Assembly: GCA_036501425.1 (NCBI GenBank)
Contig: DASYAI010000013.1
Coordinates: forward strand, 1 to 64,000
Length of the DNA stretch: 64,000 nucleotides
Source of the DNA: DATKRB01 sp036501425
GTDB lineage: Bacteria; Actinomycetota; Acidimicrobiia; Acidimicrobiales; RAAP-2
Direction of reading: 5' to 3'
Made by a program: the position numbers and the translations under genes. Each line of letters begins with the position of its first letter. Positions within the stretch are counted from its first letter, which is position 1. Below are positions 1-8,086 of this stretch, piece by piece. The notes under the pieces are model-generated. The model was not told the origin of the DNA and ran no database searches. It saw only the letters and a list, made by a program, of their open reading frames with translations.

Positions 1-2
1 AG

Positions 3-227
3 CCGACCCGTGCTTCGTTCATCTCCCACCTCCGCCAGGTGAGCGACTACGACGCCGAGGGGATCCTCCCCACCCCGCTGGACTTCACCCACTTCGGGAC
101 CACCGCGGCCCTGCCGAAGACCGATTGCTACTACTACCTCCAGCTGAAGGCGGGGAAGTACGTCTCGACGAACGGAGGCAAGCCCTGGTGCGGCAAGTTG
201 TACCTGCTCGCAACCCCGAAGGGCTGA
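3..227 (+). CDS. ABC transporter substrate-binding protein, C-terminal fragment
   Basis: The reading frame is open from the left edge and ends in TGA at 225-227, so only the last 74 residues are present. The run DYDAEGILPTPLDFTHFG followed by a Cys-Tyr-Tyr-Tyr-Leu-Gln-Leu stretch and a GGKPWCGK turn resembles the C-terminus of periplasmic type I binding proteins for branched-chain amino acids or similar ligands. Such proteins are extracytoplasmic and deliver ligand to an ABC permease. The two cysteines (in the CYYYLQLK and WCGK segments) could form a disulfide. The rest of the gene and any permease genes lie outside the window, so the substrate cannot be guessed. Confidence 0.6.
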   Translation, partial: PTRASFISHLRQVSDYDAEGILPTPLDFTHFGTTAALPKTDCYYYLQLKAGKYVSTNGGKPWCGKLYLLATPKG

Positions 228-272
228 GCGTGGCCCGTTTTGACCTGCCCCGGGCGGGGAACCCTCCTAGGT

Positions 273-635
273 ATGGCTACCGAAAGGCAGAAAGCGGCCG
301 CCCGGCGGAACCTCGAGAAGGCGCGGGCGACCCAGGCGGCTCGGCGCCAGGGCCACCGGGCGCCCCGGCGCTCGCCGGGCATGACGACCCGGCAGGAGAA
401 CCGGTTGGCGGACGACGACTTCGCCTTCCCCAAGGAGCGCAAGGAGCCGCTGGTCGACGCCCGGCACGTGCGCAACGCGATCGCCCGCTTCGACCAGGTC
501 GAGGGGGTGAGCGACGCCGAGCGCGACGAGGCGTGGCGCCGCATCGGCGCCGCGGCCCGGCGCTACGACGTCGGGGTCTCGGAGACCGACTGGCGAGAGT
601 TGTTCGAGGGGGGCAAGGCCCGGAAGACCGCATGA
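273..635 (+). CDS. DUF6582 domain protein
   Basis: A 120-residue protein. The N-terminal 35 residues are very basic (Lys/Arg/Ala-rich, MATERQKAAARRNLEKAR), like a nucleic-acid-binding tail. The remainder carries the block RLADDDFAFPKERKEPLVDA and an alpha-helical segment that I recognise as the DUF6582 family, a small domain seen in actinobacteria and their phages with no assigned function. I chose ATG 273 because the residues added by the upstream start at 240 do not look like protein; there is no strong ribosome-binding site. It stands alone between two unrelated genes, with no other phage-type genes nearby, so a phage origin is not supported here. Confidence 0.7.
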   Translation: MATERQKAAARRNLEKARATQAARRQGHRAPRRSPGMTTRQENRLADDDFAFPKERKEPLVDARHVRNAIARFDQVEGVSDAERDEAWRRIGAAARRYDVGVSETDWRELFEGGKARKTA

Positions 636-672
636 TTGTCCCCGGGGCGACCCGGCCGTAGCCTGGGGATCG

Positions 673-1452
673 ATGCCCACGGCTGCTGTCTCGAACCTGG
701 CGGAGTGCGCCGACTCGTTGTTGGCGCTGCTCGGTGACCTCTCCGACGGCGAGTGGGAGGCCCAGTCGCTGTGCCCCGAATGGCGCGTCCGCGACGTGGT
801 GAGCCACCTGGGCGGGATCGAGTCGGCACTGCTCGGCTGGCGGCCCGAGGGCGAGCGGCCGGCACCCTTCGAGCTGGTGGAGCCGTGGATGCGCGCGGCG
901 CGCGAGTGGTCGCACGCCGCGTTGCTGGCCCGGTTCGCCGCCGTGCTGGCCGAGCGGCGGGAGGAGTTGGGCTCCATGGAGGAGGCGGACTTCGCCGCCA
1001 CGTCGTGGACGCCGGTCGGGATCCAGACCTACGGCGGCTTCATGGCCATCCGGGTGTTCGACTTCTGGGTCCACGAGCAGGACATCAGGGTGCCGCTGGA
1101 CCGGCCGGGCCACCAGGGCGGACCGGCGGCGGAGATGGCCCTGGACCAGGTCCGCTCCAGCTTCGGGTACATCGTGGGCAAGCGAGCGGGGGTGCCCGAC
1201 GGCAGGGCCGTCACCATCGATCTCACCGGCCCGGTCACCGCCCGGCTGTCGGCGATCGTCGAGGGCCGGGCCCGGGTGGTCGACCACCTCGAGCATCCCG
1301 ACGCCGTTCTCACCACCGACTTCCTCACCTTCATGCTGCTCGCCTGCGGTCGGGTCGACCCGACCGAGATCCTCCAGCGGGGTCTCGTGCGCTGCGAGGG
1401 CGACCCGGCGCTCGCCGACCAGCTCGCGCGCGGCCTGCGCTTCACGATGTGA
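673..1452 (+). CDS. maleylpyruvate isomerase family mycothiol-dependent enzyme
   Basis: A 259-residue protein with the DinB/MDMPI four-helix N-terminal half (the SLCPEWRVRDVVSHLGG motif near residue 35 supplies the His of the metal site, and a FWVHEQDIR motif near residue 133 supplies another). A C-terminal sterol-carrier-like half follows. Members use mycothiol or simply bind metal; most have no proven reaction. It starts at ATG 673. Its TGA overlaps the GTG of the next SDR gene (GTGA), so the two are probably co-translated. Together with the SDR and methyltransferase it forms a compact three-gene unit whose pathway is unknown. Confidence 0.8.
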   Translation: MPTAAVSNLAECADSLLALLGDLSDGEWEAQSLCPEWRVRDVVSHLGGIESALLGWRPEGERPAPFELVEPWMRAAREWSHAALLARFAAVLAERREELGSMEEADFAATSWTPVGIQTYGGFMAIRVFDFWVHEQDIRVPLDRPGHQGGPAAEMALDQVRSSFGYIVGKRAGVPDGRAVTIDLTGPVTARLSAIVEGRARVVDHLEHPDAVLTTDFLTFMLLACGRVDPTEILQRGLVRCEGDPALADQLARGLRFTM

Positions 1453-2423
1453 CCGGGACGGCCGACGCCCTTGGGGCTCGCTCCGGGAGCCCGTCGGGGC
1501 GTCTTGCGGGCCGTACCGCCATCGTCACCGGCGCGAGCCGGGGGATCGGCAAGGCCATCGCCACGGCGTTCGGATCCGAGGGTGCGGCGGTGGCCGTCGT
1601 CTCGAGGACCGAGTCGGTCTGGGACCCCCGGCTGCCCGGGACGATCCACGAGACGGTGGAGCAGATCGTCCAGGCCGGAGGCCGTGCGGTGGCGGTGGCC
1701 GCCGACCTGGCGGACCCCCGCAGCGTCGAAGGGGTGCTGGAGGTCGTCCACGGCGCGCTGGGGCCGGTCGACCTGCTGGTGAACAACGCCGCGCTGACCG
1801 TGCCCGGGCGGCCTCCGCCCCCCGGAGCGCCTCGGCCGGGCATCGCCACCCCGGCGTCAGCCGCCGTCGGGACCGACGTCGGCTCGGGCATCGCCGCCCC
1901 GCCGACGGCCGCCGCGCCGGCGGACCCAGGCTCGTTCCTCGCGTTCTCGCTGAAGGGGTTCCGGCGGCACTTCGAGGTGGGGGTGTTCGCGGCGTACCGG
2001 CTCATGCAGATGGTGCTGCCCGACATGATGGACCTGGGGCGCGGCGCGATCGTCAACGTCACCTCGGTCGCCTCGTCCGTGCCCGGCGAGGGCCCCTACG
2101 AGCGCTCCGGCGGCCCCACCGCCTTTGCCTACGGAGGCAACAAGGCGGCCCTCGAGCACCTGACCCGGGCCGTGGCGTTCGAGATGGCGCCCCACGGGAT
2201 CGCGGTCAACGCGCTGTCGCCCTCGTCGCCGGTGATCACCCCCGGCAACCTGGTGGCGGCCCCGGGCACGGTCCATTGGGCCAGCCCCGAGGGCTTCGCC
2301 GAAGCCGCAGTCCGCCTCGCCCTGGCCACTCCCGACACCATGACCGGTACCGTGGCCTGGAGCGACGACCTCTTGCACCCCGAGCTCGGCCGGCGCGGCT
2401 GGCTCGGCGACGTGCCGTCGTGA
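1449..2423 (+). CDS. SDR family NAD(P)-dependent oxidoreductase
   Basis: A 324-residue classical short-chain dehydrogenase. The cofactor loop TGASRGIG lies near residue 27, the NNAA motif near residue 113, and a Tyr-Gly-Gly-Asn-Lys catalytic pair near residue 226. An unusual 45-residue Pro/Ala/Gly-rich insertion (nucleotides about 1801-1935) follows NNAA, so the protein is longer than the usual 250 residues. The GTG start overlaps the stop of the preceding gene, and its TGA overlaps the GTG of the methyltransferase, giving a translationally coupled trio. The substrate is unknown; the fold and cofactor assignment are secure. Confidence 0.85.
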   Translation: MTGTADALGARSGSPSGRLAGRTAIVTGASRGIGKAIATAFGSEGAAVAVVSRTESVWDPRLPGTIHETVEQIVQAGGRAVAVAADLADPRSVEGVLEVVHGALGPVDLLVNNAALTVPGRPPPPGAPRPGIATPASAAVGTDVGSGIAAPPTAAAPADPGSFLAFSLKGFRRHFEVGVFAAYRLMQMVLPDMMDLGRGAIVNVTSVASSVPGEGPYERSGGPTAFAYGGNKAALEHLTRAVAFEMAPHGIAVNALSPSSPVITPGNLVAAPGTVHWASPEGFAEAAVRLALATPDTMTGTVAWSDDLLHPELGRRGWLGDVPS

Positions 2424-3250
2424 GCCTGTCGGGTCCTGCCCGTGCCGGCACCGGGCACCTCTCGACGGCCCCGGTGGCGAGGTGGGACCCCGAGCGGTAC
2501 GGCCAGTTCGCTGACGAGCGCTCCCGTCCCTTCTTCGACCTTTTGGCGGCGGTCGACGGGTCGCCGGGCACGGTGGTCGACCTCGGGTGCGGGCCGGGCA
2601 CGCTGACGGCGTCGCTGGCTGACCGGTGGCCGGCCGCGCGCGTCGTCGGCATTGACAACTCGCCCGAGATGCTCGCCCGGGCCCGGGTCCTCGAGCAGCC
2701 CGGCCGGCTCGAGTTCCGGCTCGGCGACCTCGAGCGGTGGGAGGCCGACGGGCCGGTGGACCTGATCGTGTCCAATGCCGCGCTGCAGTGGGTCCCCCGG
2801 CACCGGGCGCTGCTGCCCGGGCTCGCTTCCCAGCTCACAGCCGGTGGCACGTTGGCCTTTCAGGTGCCGGGCAACTTCGCCGCGCCCTCCCACCTGGTGA
2901 TGGCGGAGCTGTGCCGGACGCCTCGCTGGCGGGAGTCCCTCGGCGACACCATCCGCGACGCCCCGGTCGCCGAACCCATGGACTACCTGGGGGAACTACA
3001 ATCGGCGGGCCTCGAGCCACGAGTCTGGGAGACCACCTACCTCCACGTGCTGGCGGGCGAGCAGCCGGTGCTGGACTGGCTCAAGGGGACCGCGCTGAGG
3101 CCGGTGCTCGCTAGGCTCGATCCCGACGAGCAGGCGGCTTTCTGTGGGGAGCTCGCACCCCGGCTCGCCGAGGCCTATCCGGGGCAGGCATTCGGGACGG
3201 TTCTGCCGTTCCGGCGCATCTTCGCCGTCGGCAGGCGGGCGCGCCCCTGA
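2420..3250 (+). CDS. tam: trans-aconitate 2-methyltransferase-like SAM methyltransferase
   Basis: A 276-residue class I methyltransferase. It opens with WDPERYGQFADERSRPFFDL, the signature N-terminus of Tam, followed by the SAM-binding loop VVDLGCGPGTLT, the acidic residue of motif II (GIDNSPEM) and the motif IV block DLIVSNAALQWV. The C-terminal half has the usual Tam helices and ends in FRRIFAVGRR. Tam methylates trans-aconitate, removing a spontaneous by-product that inhibits aconitase. The GTG start at 2420 overlaps the SDR stop. Related small-molecule methyltransferases share the motifs, so the substrate is probable, not certain. Confidence 0.8.
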   Translation: MSLSGPARAGTGHLSTAPVARWDPERYGQFADERSRPFFDLLAAVDGSPGTVVDLGCGPGTLTASLADRWPAARVVGIDNSPEMLARARVLEQPGRLEFRLGDLERWEADGPVDLIVSNAALQWVPRHRALLPGLASQLTAGGTLAFQVPGNFAAPSHLVMAELCRTPRWRESLGDTIRDAPVAEPMDYLGELQSAGLEPRVWETTYLHVLAGEQPVLDWLKGTALRPVLARLDPDEQAAFCGELAPRLAEAYPGQAFGTVLPFRRIFAVGRRARP

Positions 3251-3337
3251 AGCGGGCGGTGACCGAGGTCGCCGTCCACCCGGCCGGGCAACGGCGTCGG
3301 GCACGAAAGGACCAGCAGGAGCTATGGAGGCAAACCG

Positions 3338-4813
3338 TTGACCGTCACCGAGCCCGAGCTGGGCGGCCGGACGAACCGCCGGCGCTGGATCGTGGTGATC
3401 GTGCTGTGCGTGGGGCAGCTGATGATCGTCCTCGACGGCACCGTCGTCAACGTGGCGCTGCCGATCATCCAGCGGGACCTGCACTTCTCGCAGGCGTCGC
3501 TGGCGTGGGTCATCAACGCCTACCTGCTCACCTTCGGGGGCCTGTTGCTCCTTGCGGGACGCCTGGGGGACCTCATCGGCCGCCGGCGGGTGTTCCTGGT
3601 CGGGTTGGGGGCCTTTGTGGTCTCGTCGGTGGTCTGCGGCCTCGCCCCGAGCGCCGGCGTGCTCGTCGTCGCCCGCTTCGTCCAGGGGATCAGCGCGGCG
3701 ATGGTGTCCTCGATGGTCCTCGGGATCATCTCGCCGATGTTCCCCGAGCCACGCGAGCGCACCACGGCGCTCAGCGTCTACGCCTTCGTCGCGGTCGGGG
3801 GCGCTTCGCTCGGGCTGGTGCTCGGCGGGGCGATCACCGAGCTCCTGAGCTGGCACTGGATCTTCTTCATCAACGCCCCGGTGGGGGCGGCCGCCCTCGT
3901 CCTCGGGACCATGCTGCTGGAGGAGCAGCCCGGGGTGGGCCTCGCCCAGGGGGCGGACTTCCTCGGAGCCTTGCTGGTCACCGGCGCGCCGATGCTGGCG
4001 GTCTACGGCCTGGTCAACGCCGGCAGCCACAGCTGGGGATCGGTGTCGACCGTGGTCCCTCTCGGCCTTTCGGTCGTGCTGGTGGCGACGTTCGTCCTCG
4101 TCGAGGGGCGGGTCCGGACCCCGTTGATACCGCTGCGCATCTTCCGGCACCGCAACCTGGTCAGCGCGGCGGCGGTCCGCACGCTGTTCCCGATGGGCGC
4201 GTTCGGGATGAACTTCCTCGGCGCCCTCTACCTCCAGCACGTGCTCGGCTACAGCGCGCTGCGCACCGGTCTGGCCTTCCTGCCGAGCAGCGCGATGACC
4301 GGGATCATCTCCCTGACGCTCACTCCCCGGCTGGTGCGGCGGTTCGCCCTCAAGCACCTGGTGGTGACCGGCCTGGTCCTCATCACCGCCGGGTTGCTGT
4401 GGTTCACCCGGATCCCGGTGCACGGCGGCTTCGGGTCCGTCGTCCTGCCGACGATGATCCTCACCGGGGCCGGCTTCGGGCTGGTGTTCATGCCCAGCGT
4501 GGCGATCGCCATGTCCGACGCCAGTGCCGACGAGGCCGGTGTGGCGTCGGGGTTGGCGAACGTGGCGGTGCAGCTGGGCGCGTCGATCGGCGTGGCCGCC
4601 CTGGCGACGCTGGCCACGTCGCGCACCGCGCACCTGCTGGCGGGGCATGCGGTCGCCAAGGTCGCCCTGACCGACGGTTACCGCCTGGGCCTGCTGGTGG
4701 CGGCCGGCTGCACGGCGGCGAGCCTGCTGGCGGCCGTCGTCCTGCTGCGCTCGGTCCGGCCGGTCCAGAGCGCCGCTGCGGTCGAGGTCGAACCGGTCAG
4801 CCTCAGTCACTGA
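3338..4813 (+). CDS. MFS transporter, DHA2 (EmrB/QacA) drug:H+ antiporter family
   Basis: A 491-residue integral membrane protein with about 14 predicted hydrophobic helices, the length typical of DHA2 exporters. Family motifs are visible: LDGTVVNVALPIIQRDL in helix 1 (the LDxTVVNVALP motif), GRLGDLIGRRRVF in the loop after helix 2, and a motif C-like GGASLGLVLGG in helix 5. It starts at TTG 3338, with a strong GGAGG seven bases upstream (3326-3330); no ATG is better placed. It probably exports a drug or metabolite using the proton gradient. It lies 87 bp after the methyltransferase and may be part of the same transcript. Confidence 0.88.
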   Translation: MTVTEPELGGRTNRRRWIVVIVLCVGQLMIVLDGTVVNVALPIIQRDLHFSQASLAWVINAYLLTFGGLLLLAGRLGDLIGRRRVFLVGLGAFVVSSVVCGLAPSAGVLVVARFVQGISAAMVSSMVLGIISPMFPEPRERTTALSVYAFVAVGGASLGLVLGGAITELLSWHWIFFINAPVGAAALVLGTMLLEEQPGVGLAQGADFLGALLVTGAPMLAVYGLVNAGSHSWGSVSTVVPLGLSVVLVATFVLVEGRVRTPLIPLRIFRHRNLVSAAAVRTLFPMGAFGMNFLGALYLQHVLGYSALRTGLAFLPSSAMTGIISLTLTPRLVRRFALKHLVVTGLVLITAGLLWFTRIPVHGGFGSVVLPTMILTGAGFGLVFMPSVAIAMSDASADEAGVASGLANVAVQLGASIGVAALATLATSRTAHLLAGHAVAKVALTDGYRLGLLVAAGCTAASLLAAVVLLRSVRPVQSAAAVEVEPVSLSH

Positions 4814-5007
4814 TGCCCGGCCGGGGGTCGCCGCCGCTGCCGCGGCCCCGCTACCCCGGGCGGCGCCCTGCGAGCACCGCGGGTCCCCCAAGGTTCGGCT
4901 GGATGTCATCGGGCGTTCGCCCGGCGGTCATCGGAGGATGGTTGAATGGCCGTCGTGGTCACCGCAGCCGGTGTCTCCGTCGTCCGATGGCTTCGAGGAG
5001 CCCGGCG

Positions 5008-5256
5008 ATGAGGCCCCTCGAGGTGGCATGCCCCACCGGCCGGTGCCCCGGGGTGCTCCGCTACGACCTAACCCACCGGACCAACGGGTACCTCGCCGCC
5101 TGCGAGCCCTCAGCCCGCTCGGCGTCCCCCCAGGCGAGGTGCGGCCGGCGGTTCCGGTGGGACGCGGTGCGCGAGGAGTGGAAGCGCACCCGAACCCGCA
5201 CGGACCTCTGGCGGTGGCTGGGCGTCCCGAGCGTCGACGTACCCTGGCCGGTATGA
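5008..5256 (+). CDS. small cysteine-rich (zinc-ribbon-like) hypothetical protein
   Basis: An 82-residue frame. Four cysteines (positions 8, 13, 32 and 45, spaced as two pairs) with aromatic and basic residues suggest a small metal-binding ribbon. A GAGGAG sequence (4995-5000) sits seven bases upstream of ATG 5008. The TGA (5254-5256) overlaps the ATG of the downstream phosphatase in an ATGA junction, which is the strongest argument that it is a real, co-translated gene. I recognise no family. In G+C-rich DNA a frame this short could still be chance. Confidence 0.45.
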   Translation: MRPLEVACPTGRCPGVLRYDLTHRTNGYLAACEPSARSASPQARCGRRFRWDAVREEWKRTRTRTDLWRWLGVPSVDVPWPV

Positions 5257-6029
5257 CAGCGGATCGCACCACGACACCCCCGGAGCGCCTGCTGCCCCTG
5301 GTGGGCGCCTCGAACTTCCGGGACCTCGGTGGCTACCCGACGACCGACGGCCGGGCCACCCGCTGGGGCCGGCTCTTCCGCAGCGACACCCTGCACGAGC
5401 TGGCCGAGCCCGACCTCGAGGTGCTCCACGACCTGGGTCTGGCCACCGTGGTCGACCTGCGGACCCGGGCCGAGCTGGAGCGCACCGGCCGGGGGCTGCT
5501 CGGCCGGGAGCCGATCCGCTACGTCCACCTGTCGGTGATCGACGAGGACGGCGGGGAGAGCCGGGGAATTCCCGCCCCGTCCGACGGCGACCTGTCCAAG
5601 CGGTACCTGTGGTACCTCGAGATCGGCCGCGACGCCCTGGTCGAGGCGCTCGAGGTGGTCGGGGACCCGTCGAGCTACCCGATGGTCTTCCACTGCGCGG
5701 CGGGCAAGGACCGTACCGGTGTGCTGGCCGCGCTGGTCCTCGACATCGTGGGGGTCGAGCGAGACGTGATCGTCGAGGACTACGTGCTGACGGCCAGCCG
5801 CATGGAGCTGATCATCGGGCGGTTGCTGCGCGCCGACGGCGACAACCGCCAGCTGAGGGACCTGCCGGCCAGCGCGCTGGCGGTCGAAGCCGCCACCATG
5901 GAGGACTTCTTGCAGGGCCTCGACGAGATCCACGGCGGTGCCCGCAGCTGGGCCGAGGCGGCCGGTGTGCCGGTCGGGACCCTCGACGCGATGTGCGAGC
6001 TTCTGGTGCCGGAACCCGACCGGGGCTGA
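5253..6029 (+). CDS. tyrosine-protein phosphatase (MptpB-type)
   Basis: A 258-residue protein of the bacterial tyrosine/lipid phosphatase family related to mycobacterial PtpB. The N-terminus has the family signature SNFRDLGGYPTTDGR. The catalytic P-loop HCAAGKDRTG has its nucleophilic cysteine at residue 148, and the Lys-Asp after the Gly is characteristic of this triple-specificity subgroup (phospho-Tyr, phospho-Ser/Thr, phosphoinositide). It starts at ATG 5253, overlapping the stop of the small Cys-rich gene. No signal peptide is visible. Physiological substrates cannot be read from the context. Confidence 0.88.
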   Translation: MTADRTTTPPERLLPLVGASNFRDLGGYPTTDGRATRWGRLFRSDTLHELAEPDLEVLHDLGLATVVDLRTRAELERTGRGLLGREPIRYVHLSVIDEDGGESRGIPAPSDGDLSKRYLWYLEIGRDALVEALEVVGDPSSYPMVFHCAAGKDRTGVLAALVLDIVGVERDVIVEDYVLTASRMELIIGRLLRADGDNRQLRDLPASALAVEAATMEDFLQGLDEIHGGARSWAEAAGVPVGTLDAMCELLVPEPDRG

Positions 6030-6084
6030 GCCGATTGGGGGGCCGGTCGGGGGCGGCCCGGTCGGGCTCCGCGCCCGGGGGTGG

Positions 6085-6960
6085 TTACCGCATCTTCCAG
6101 TCGGGCTTGCGCTTCTCGACGAACGCCCGGGGTCCCTCGAGGGCGTCCTCGGTCCGGCCCAGCGTGTAGGCGAACATCTCGGCGAACTTCCAGTGCTGCT
6201 CAACCGTCATGTCCCGACCGTCCTTGACGATCCGCTTGAGGAACTGCACGGCGAGGGGAGAGTTCTCCGACAGCTGGTCGGCCGTCTTCTCGACTGCTGC
6301 GTCGAGCCCCTCGCGGTCCTCGGACAGGCCCTGGATCAGGCCGATCTGGTATGCCCGCTGCGAGTCGAGCGGCTCGCCGGTCAGCTCCATACGCATGGCC
6401 TCGCCGAGCGGGATCATGCGCGAGAGGTGGACGAACGCCGGGCCCGACAGCAGGTTCCGCTTCGGCTCGGGAAGGGCGAAAGTGGACTGGCGGGTGGCCA
6501 GGCGGATGTCGCAGTACAGCGCCAGCTCGAGCCCGCCACCCAAGCAGTAGCCGTCGATGGCGGCGATGACCGGCTTCGAGCATTGGTTGACCTGGTCGAA
6601 GCCCGGCATCGAGCCACCCTTGGCCACCGCCGGATACGCGCTGATCGCCGTCGATCGGCGCCGGGCGGGCCGAGGGGCGCCAGAGTCACCCGTGCCGTCC
6701 GCCGCCGCCGGGTCCCGGTCGCCCCCGATGGTGTCCGAGGCCTCCTTCAGGTCGCCGCCGGCACTGAAGGCCCGTCCGCCGGCACCGCCCAGGACCACGA
6801 CCAGCACCTCGTCGTCGCCGTCGGCCTCGACGAACGCCTCGGCCAGGGCCCGGGTGAGCTCGCCGTTGAGCGCGTTCATGGACCGGGGCCGGTTCATCGT
6901 CACGTACGCCGTGCGCCGGCGGACCTCGTAGGACAGTGTGTCGGTGGCTGAGATGGGCAT
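6085..6960 (-). CDS. enoyl-CoA hydratase/isomerase family protein
   Basis: A 291-residue crotonase-fold protein. The oxyanion-hole motifs FSAGGDLKE (near residue 68) and the IDGYCLGGGLELAL block (near residue 138) are intact, as is the C-terminal helix pair. Between them lies an atypical 45-residue insertion rich in Asp, Ala, Pro and Arg (nucleotides about 6610-6745), which makes the protein about 30 residues longer than most. The start ATG (complement of 6958-6960) has GGGAGG five bases upstream. It probably hydrates enoyl-CoA intermediates in fatty-acid or aromatic degradation. It is followed on the same strand by no obvious partner. Confidence 0.85.
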   Translation of the reverse strand: MPISATDTLSYEVRRRTAYVTMNRPRSMNALNGELTRALAEAFVEADGDDEVLVVVLGGAGGRAFSAGGDLKEASDTIGGDRDPAAADGTGDSGAPRPARRRSTAISAYPAVAKGGSMPGFDQVNQCSKPVIAAIDGYCLGGGLELALYCDIRLATRQSTFALPEPKRNLLSGPAFVHLSRMIPLGEAMRMELTGEPLDSQRAYQIGLIQGLSEDREGLDAAVEKTADQLSENSPLAVQFLKRIVKDGRDMTVEQHWKFAEMFAYTLGRTEDALEGPRAFVEKRKPDWKMR

Positions 6961-7010
6961 CGGTCCTCCCTGAGACGATGGATCGTGGCGGCACCACGGT
7001 CCGCCGCCGG

Positions 7011-7814
7011 TCATCCCAGCTGGATCAGCGCCCTCACGTCGTCGTCGGGCAGGCCCCCCTCGACGGTGGCAGTGATCGTCATGGCGTCCAAGGTGACCTG
7101 AGCACCGTAGCTGGAAAGGAACGACGTGTCGGCGGCGTCGCGGCCGGTGGCGATGCGCACCAGGGAAGGGCGGGGGGCGAGGAGCGTGCCGTCGACCACG
7201 TACCACGCCCCCTCGACGAACGCCTCGGCAACGGCGTGGAAGTCCATCGGATCCAGCCCGGGCGCGTAGACGGCCACCAGTCGGGCCGGGATCTCCATGG
7301 CCCTCAGCAGCGCCACGGCGAGATGGGCGTAATCGCGGCACACGCCCCGGGCGGCCAGCAGCGTGTCGATGGCGCCGTCGGTCGGTCCGCTGCTGTCGGG
7401 AACGTACTCCAGCTGGGTGCCCACCCACGAGGACACCGCGGACAGCACGTCGACCGGCCGGTCGATGGTGCGGAAGTGCCGGGACGCGAAGCCCACCAGC
7501 CGATCGGATTGGCAGTAGCGGCTGGGCCGCAGGTACAGCAGCTGATCGGCGACGTCGACCGGCGGCGGGGGCGCGGAGCGCGACAGGTGGGCCTGATACC
7601 GCACCTCGAGCGATCCGGGCGGCGCGTCGATCAGCCACACCCGACCGCCGTGCGGGGCGTCCACCTGGCTCCACGGGACCTCGATCCCGTCGAGGGTGAT
7701 CCCGATCGTCTCCTGCGCGCCACAGCCGTCGGGGTCGGCCACCGCCAGCTGGACCGCCAGGCGGGCCGGCGCTTCGACGCCGATCCTCAGGGAGGCGCTC
7801 ACCGTGCGGTCCAC
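7011..7814 (-). CDS. transglutaminase-like cysteine protease family protein
   Basis: A 267-residue cytoplasmic protein with an N-terminal beta-rich domain and a transglutaminase core. The catalytic triad is readable: Cys159 in ARGVCRDYAH, His193 in MDFHAVAEAF and Asp208 in WYVVDGT. A GTG at 7812-7814 is preferred because the frame upstream to 8045 is Arg/Pro-rich and does not look like protein; GTG places the N-terminal domain at the usual position. These proteins are often protease-like or amidase-like with unknown targets. It runs 50 bp from the enoyl-CoA hydratase and is divergent from the GntR regulator (7815-8086 between them). Confidence 0.78.
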   Translation of the reverse strand: MDRTVSASLRIGVEAPARLAVQLAVADPDGCGAQETIGITLDGIEVPWSQVDAPHGGRVWLIDAPPGSLEVRYQAHLSRSAPPPPVDVADQLLYLRPSRYCQSDRLVGFASRHFRTIDRPVDVLSAVSSWVGTQLEYVPDSSGPTDGAIDTLLAARGVCRDYAHLAVALLRAMEIPARLVAVYAPGLDPMDFHAVAEAFVEGAWYVVDGTLLAPRPSLVRIATGRDAADTSFLSSYGAQVTLDAMTITATVEGGLPDDDVRALIQLG

Positions 7815-8086
7815 CTCCCCACTCTGCTCGCGAACCGGGCAGTGACCGGCCGGGCGAGGTCGGGGCTCGACCGCTCTGGACCGCCACGCCGACCGACCCC
7901 CGACCGACGAGGAGGCCCATGCCGGGGTGCGCCGACCCGGACGACGGCGCCCGACTCCCTGGTCGGCGGCGGATTCGGGCCTCCAATGCCCGTTCGGGCC
8001 GGTGGGGGCCGGTCGTGGGGACCGGTGGAGCGGCGTAACCGGCACGACACGGGCAATTCTTCGGCCGTTAACAGACCCCTCCTACG

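Noticed and set aside
273..635. Prophage or mobile island around the DUF6582 gene
   Set aside because: The family occurs in phages, but no integrase, terminase, tail or att-type repeat is present in the window.
2996..4909. A 637-residue minus-strand frame opposite the DHA2 transporter
   Set aside because: Composition (Arg, Gly, His, Pro) is that of a shadow frame, and the plus-strand membrane protein has intact family motifs.
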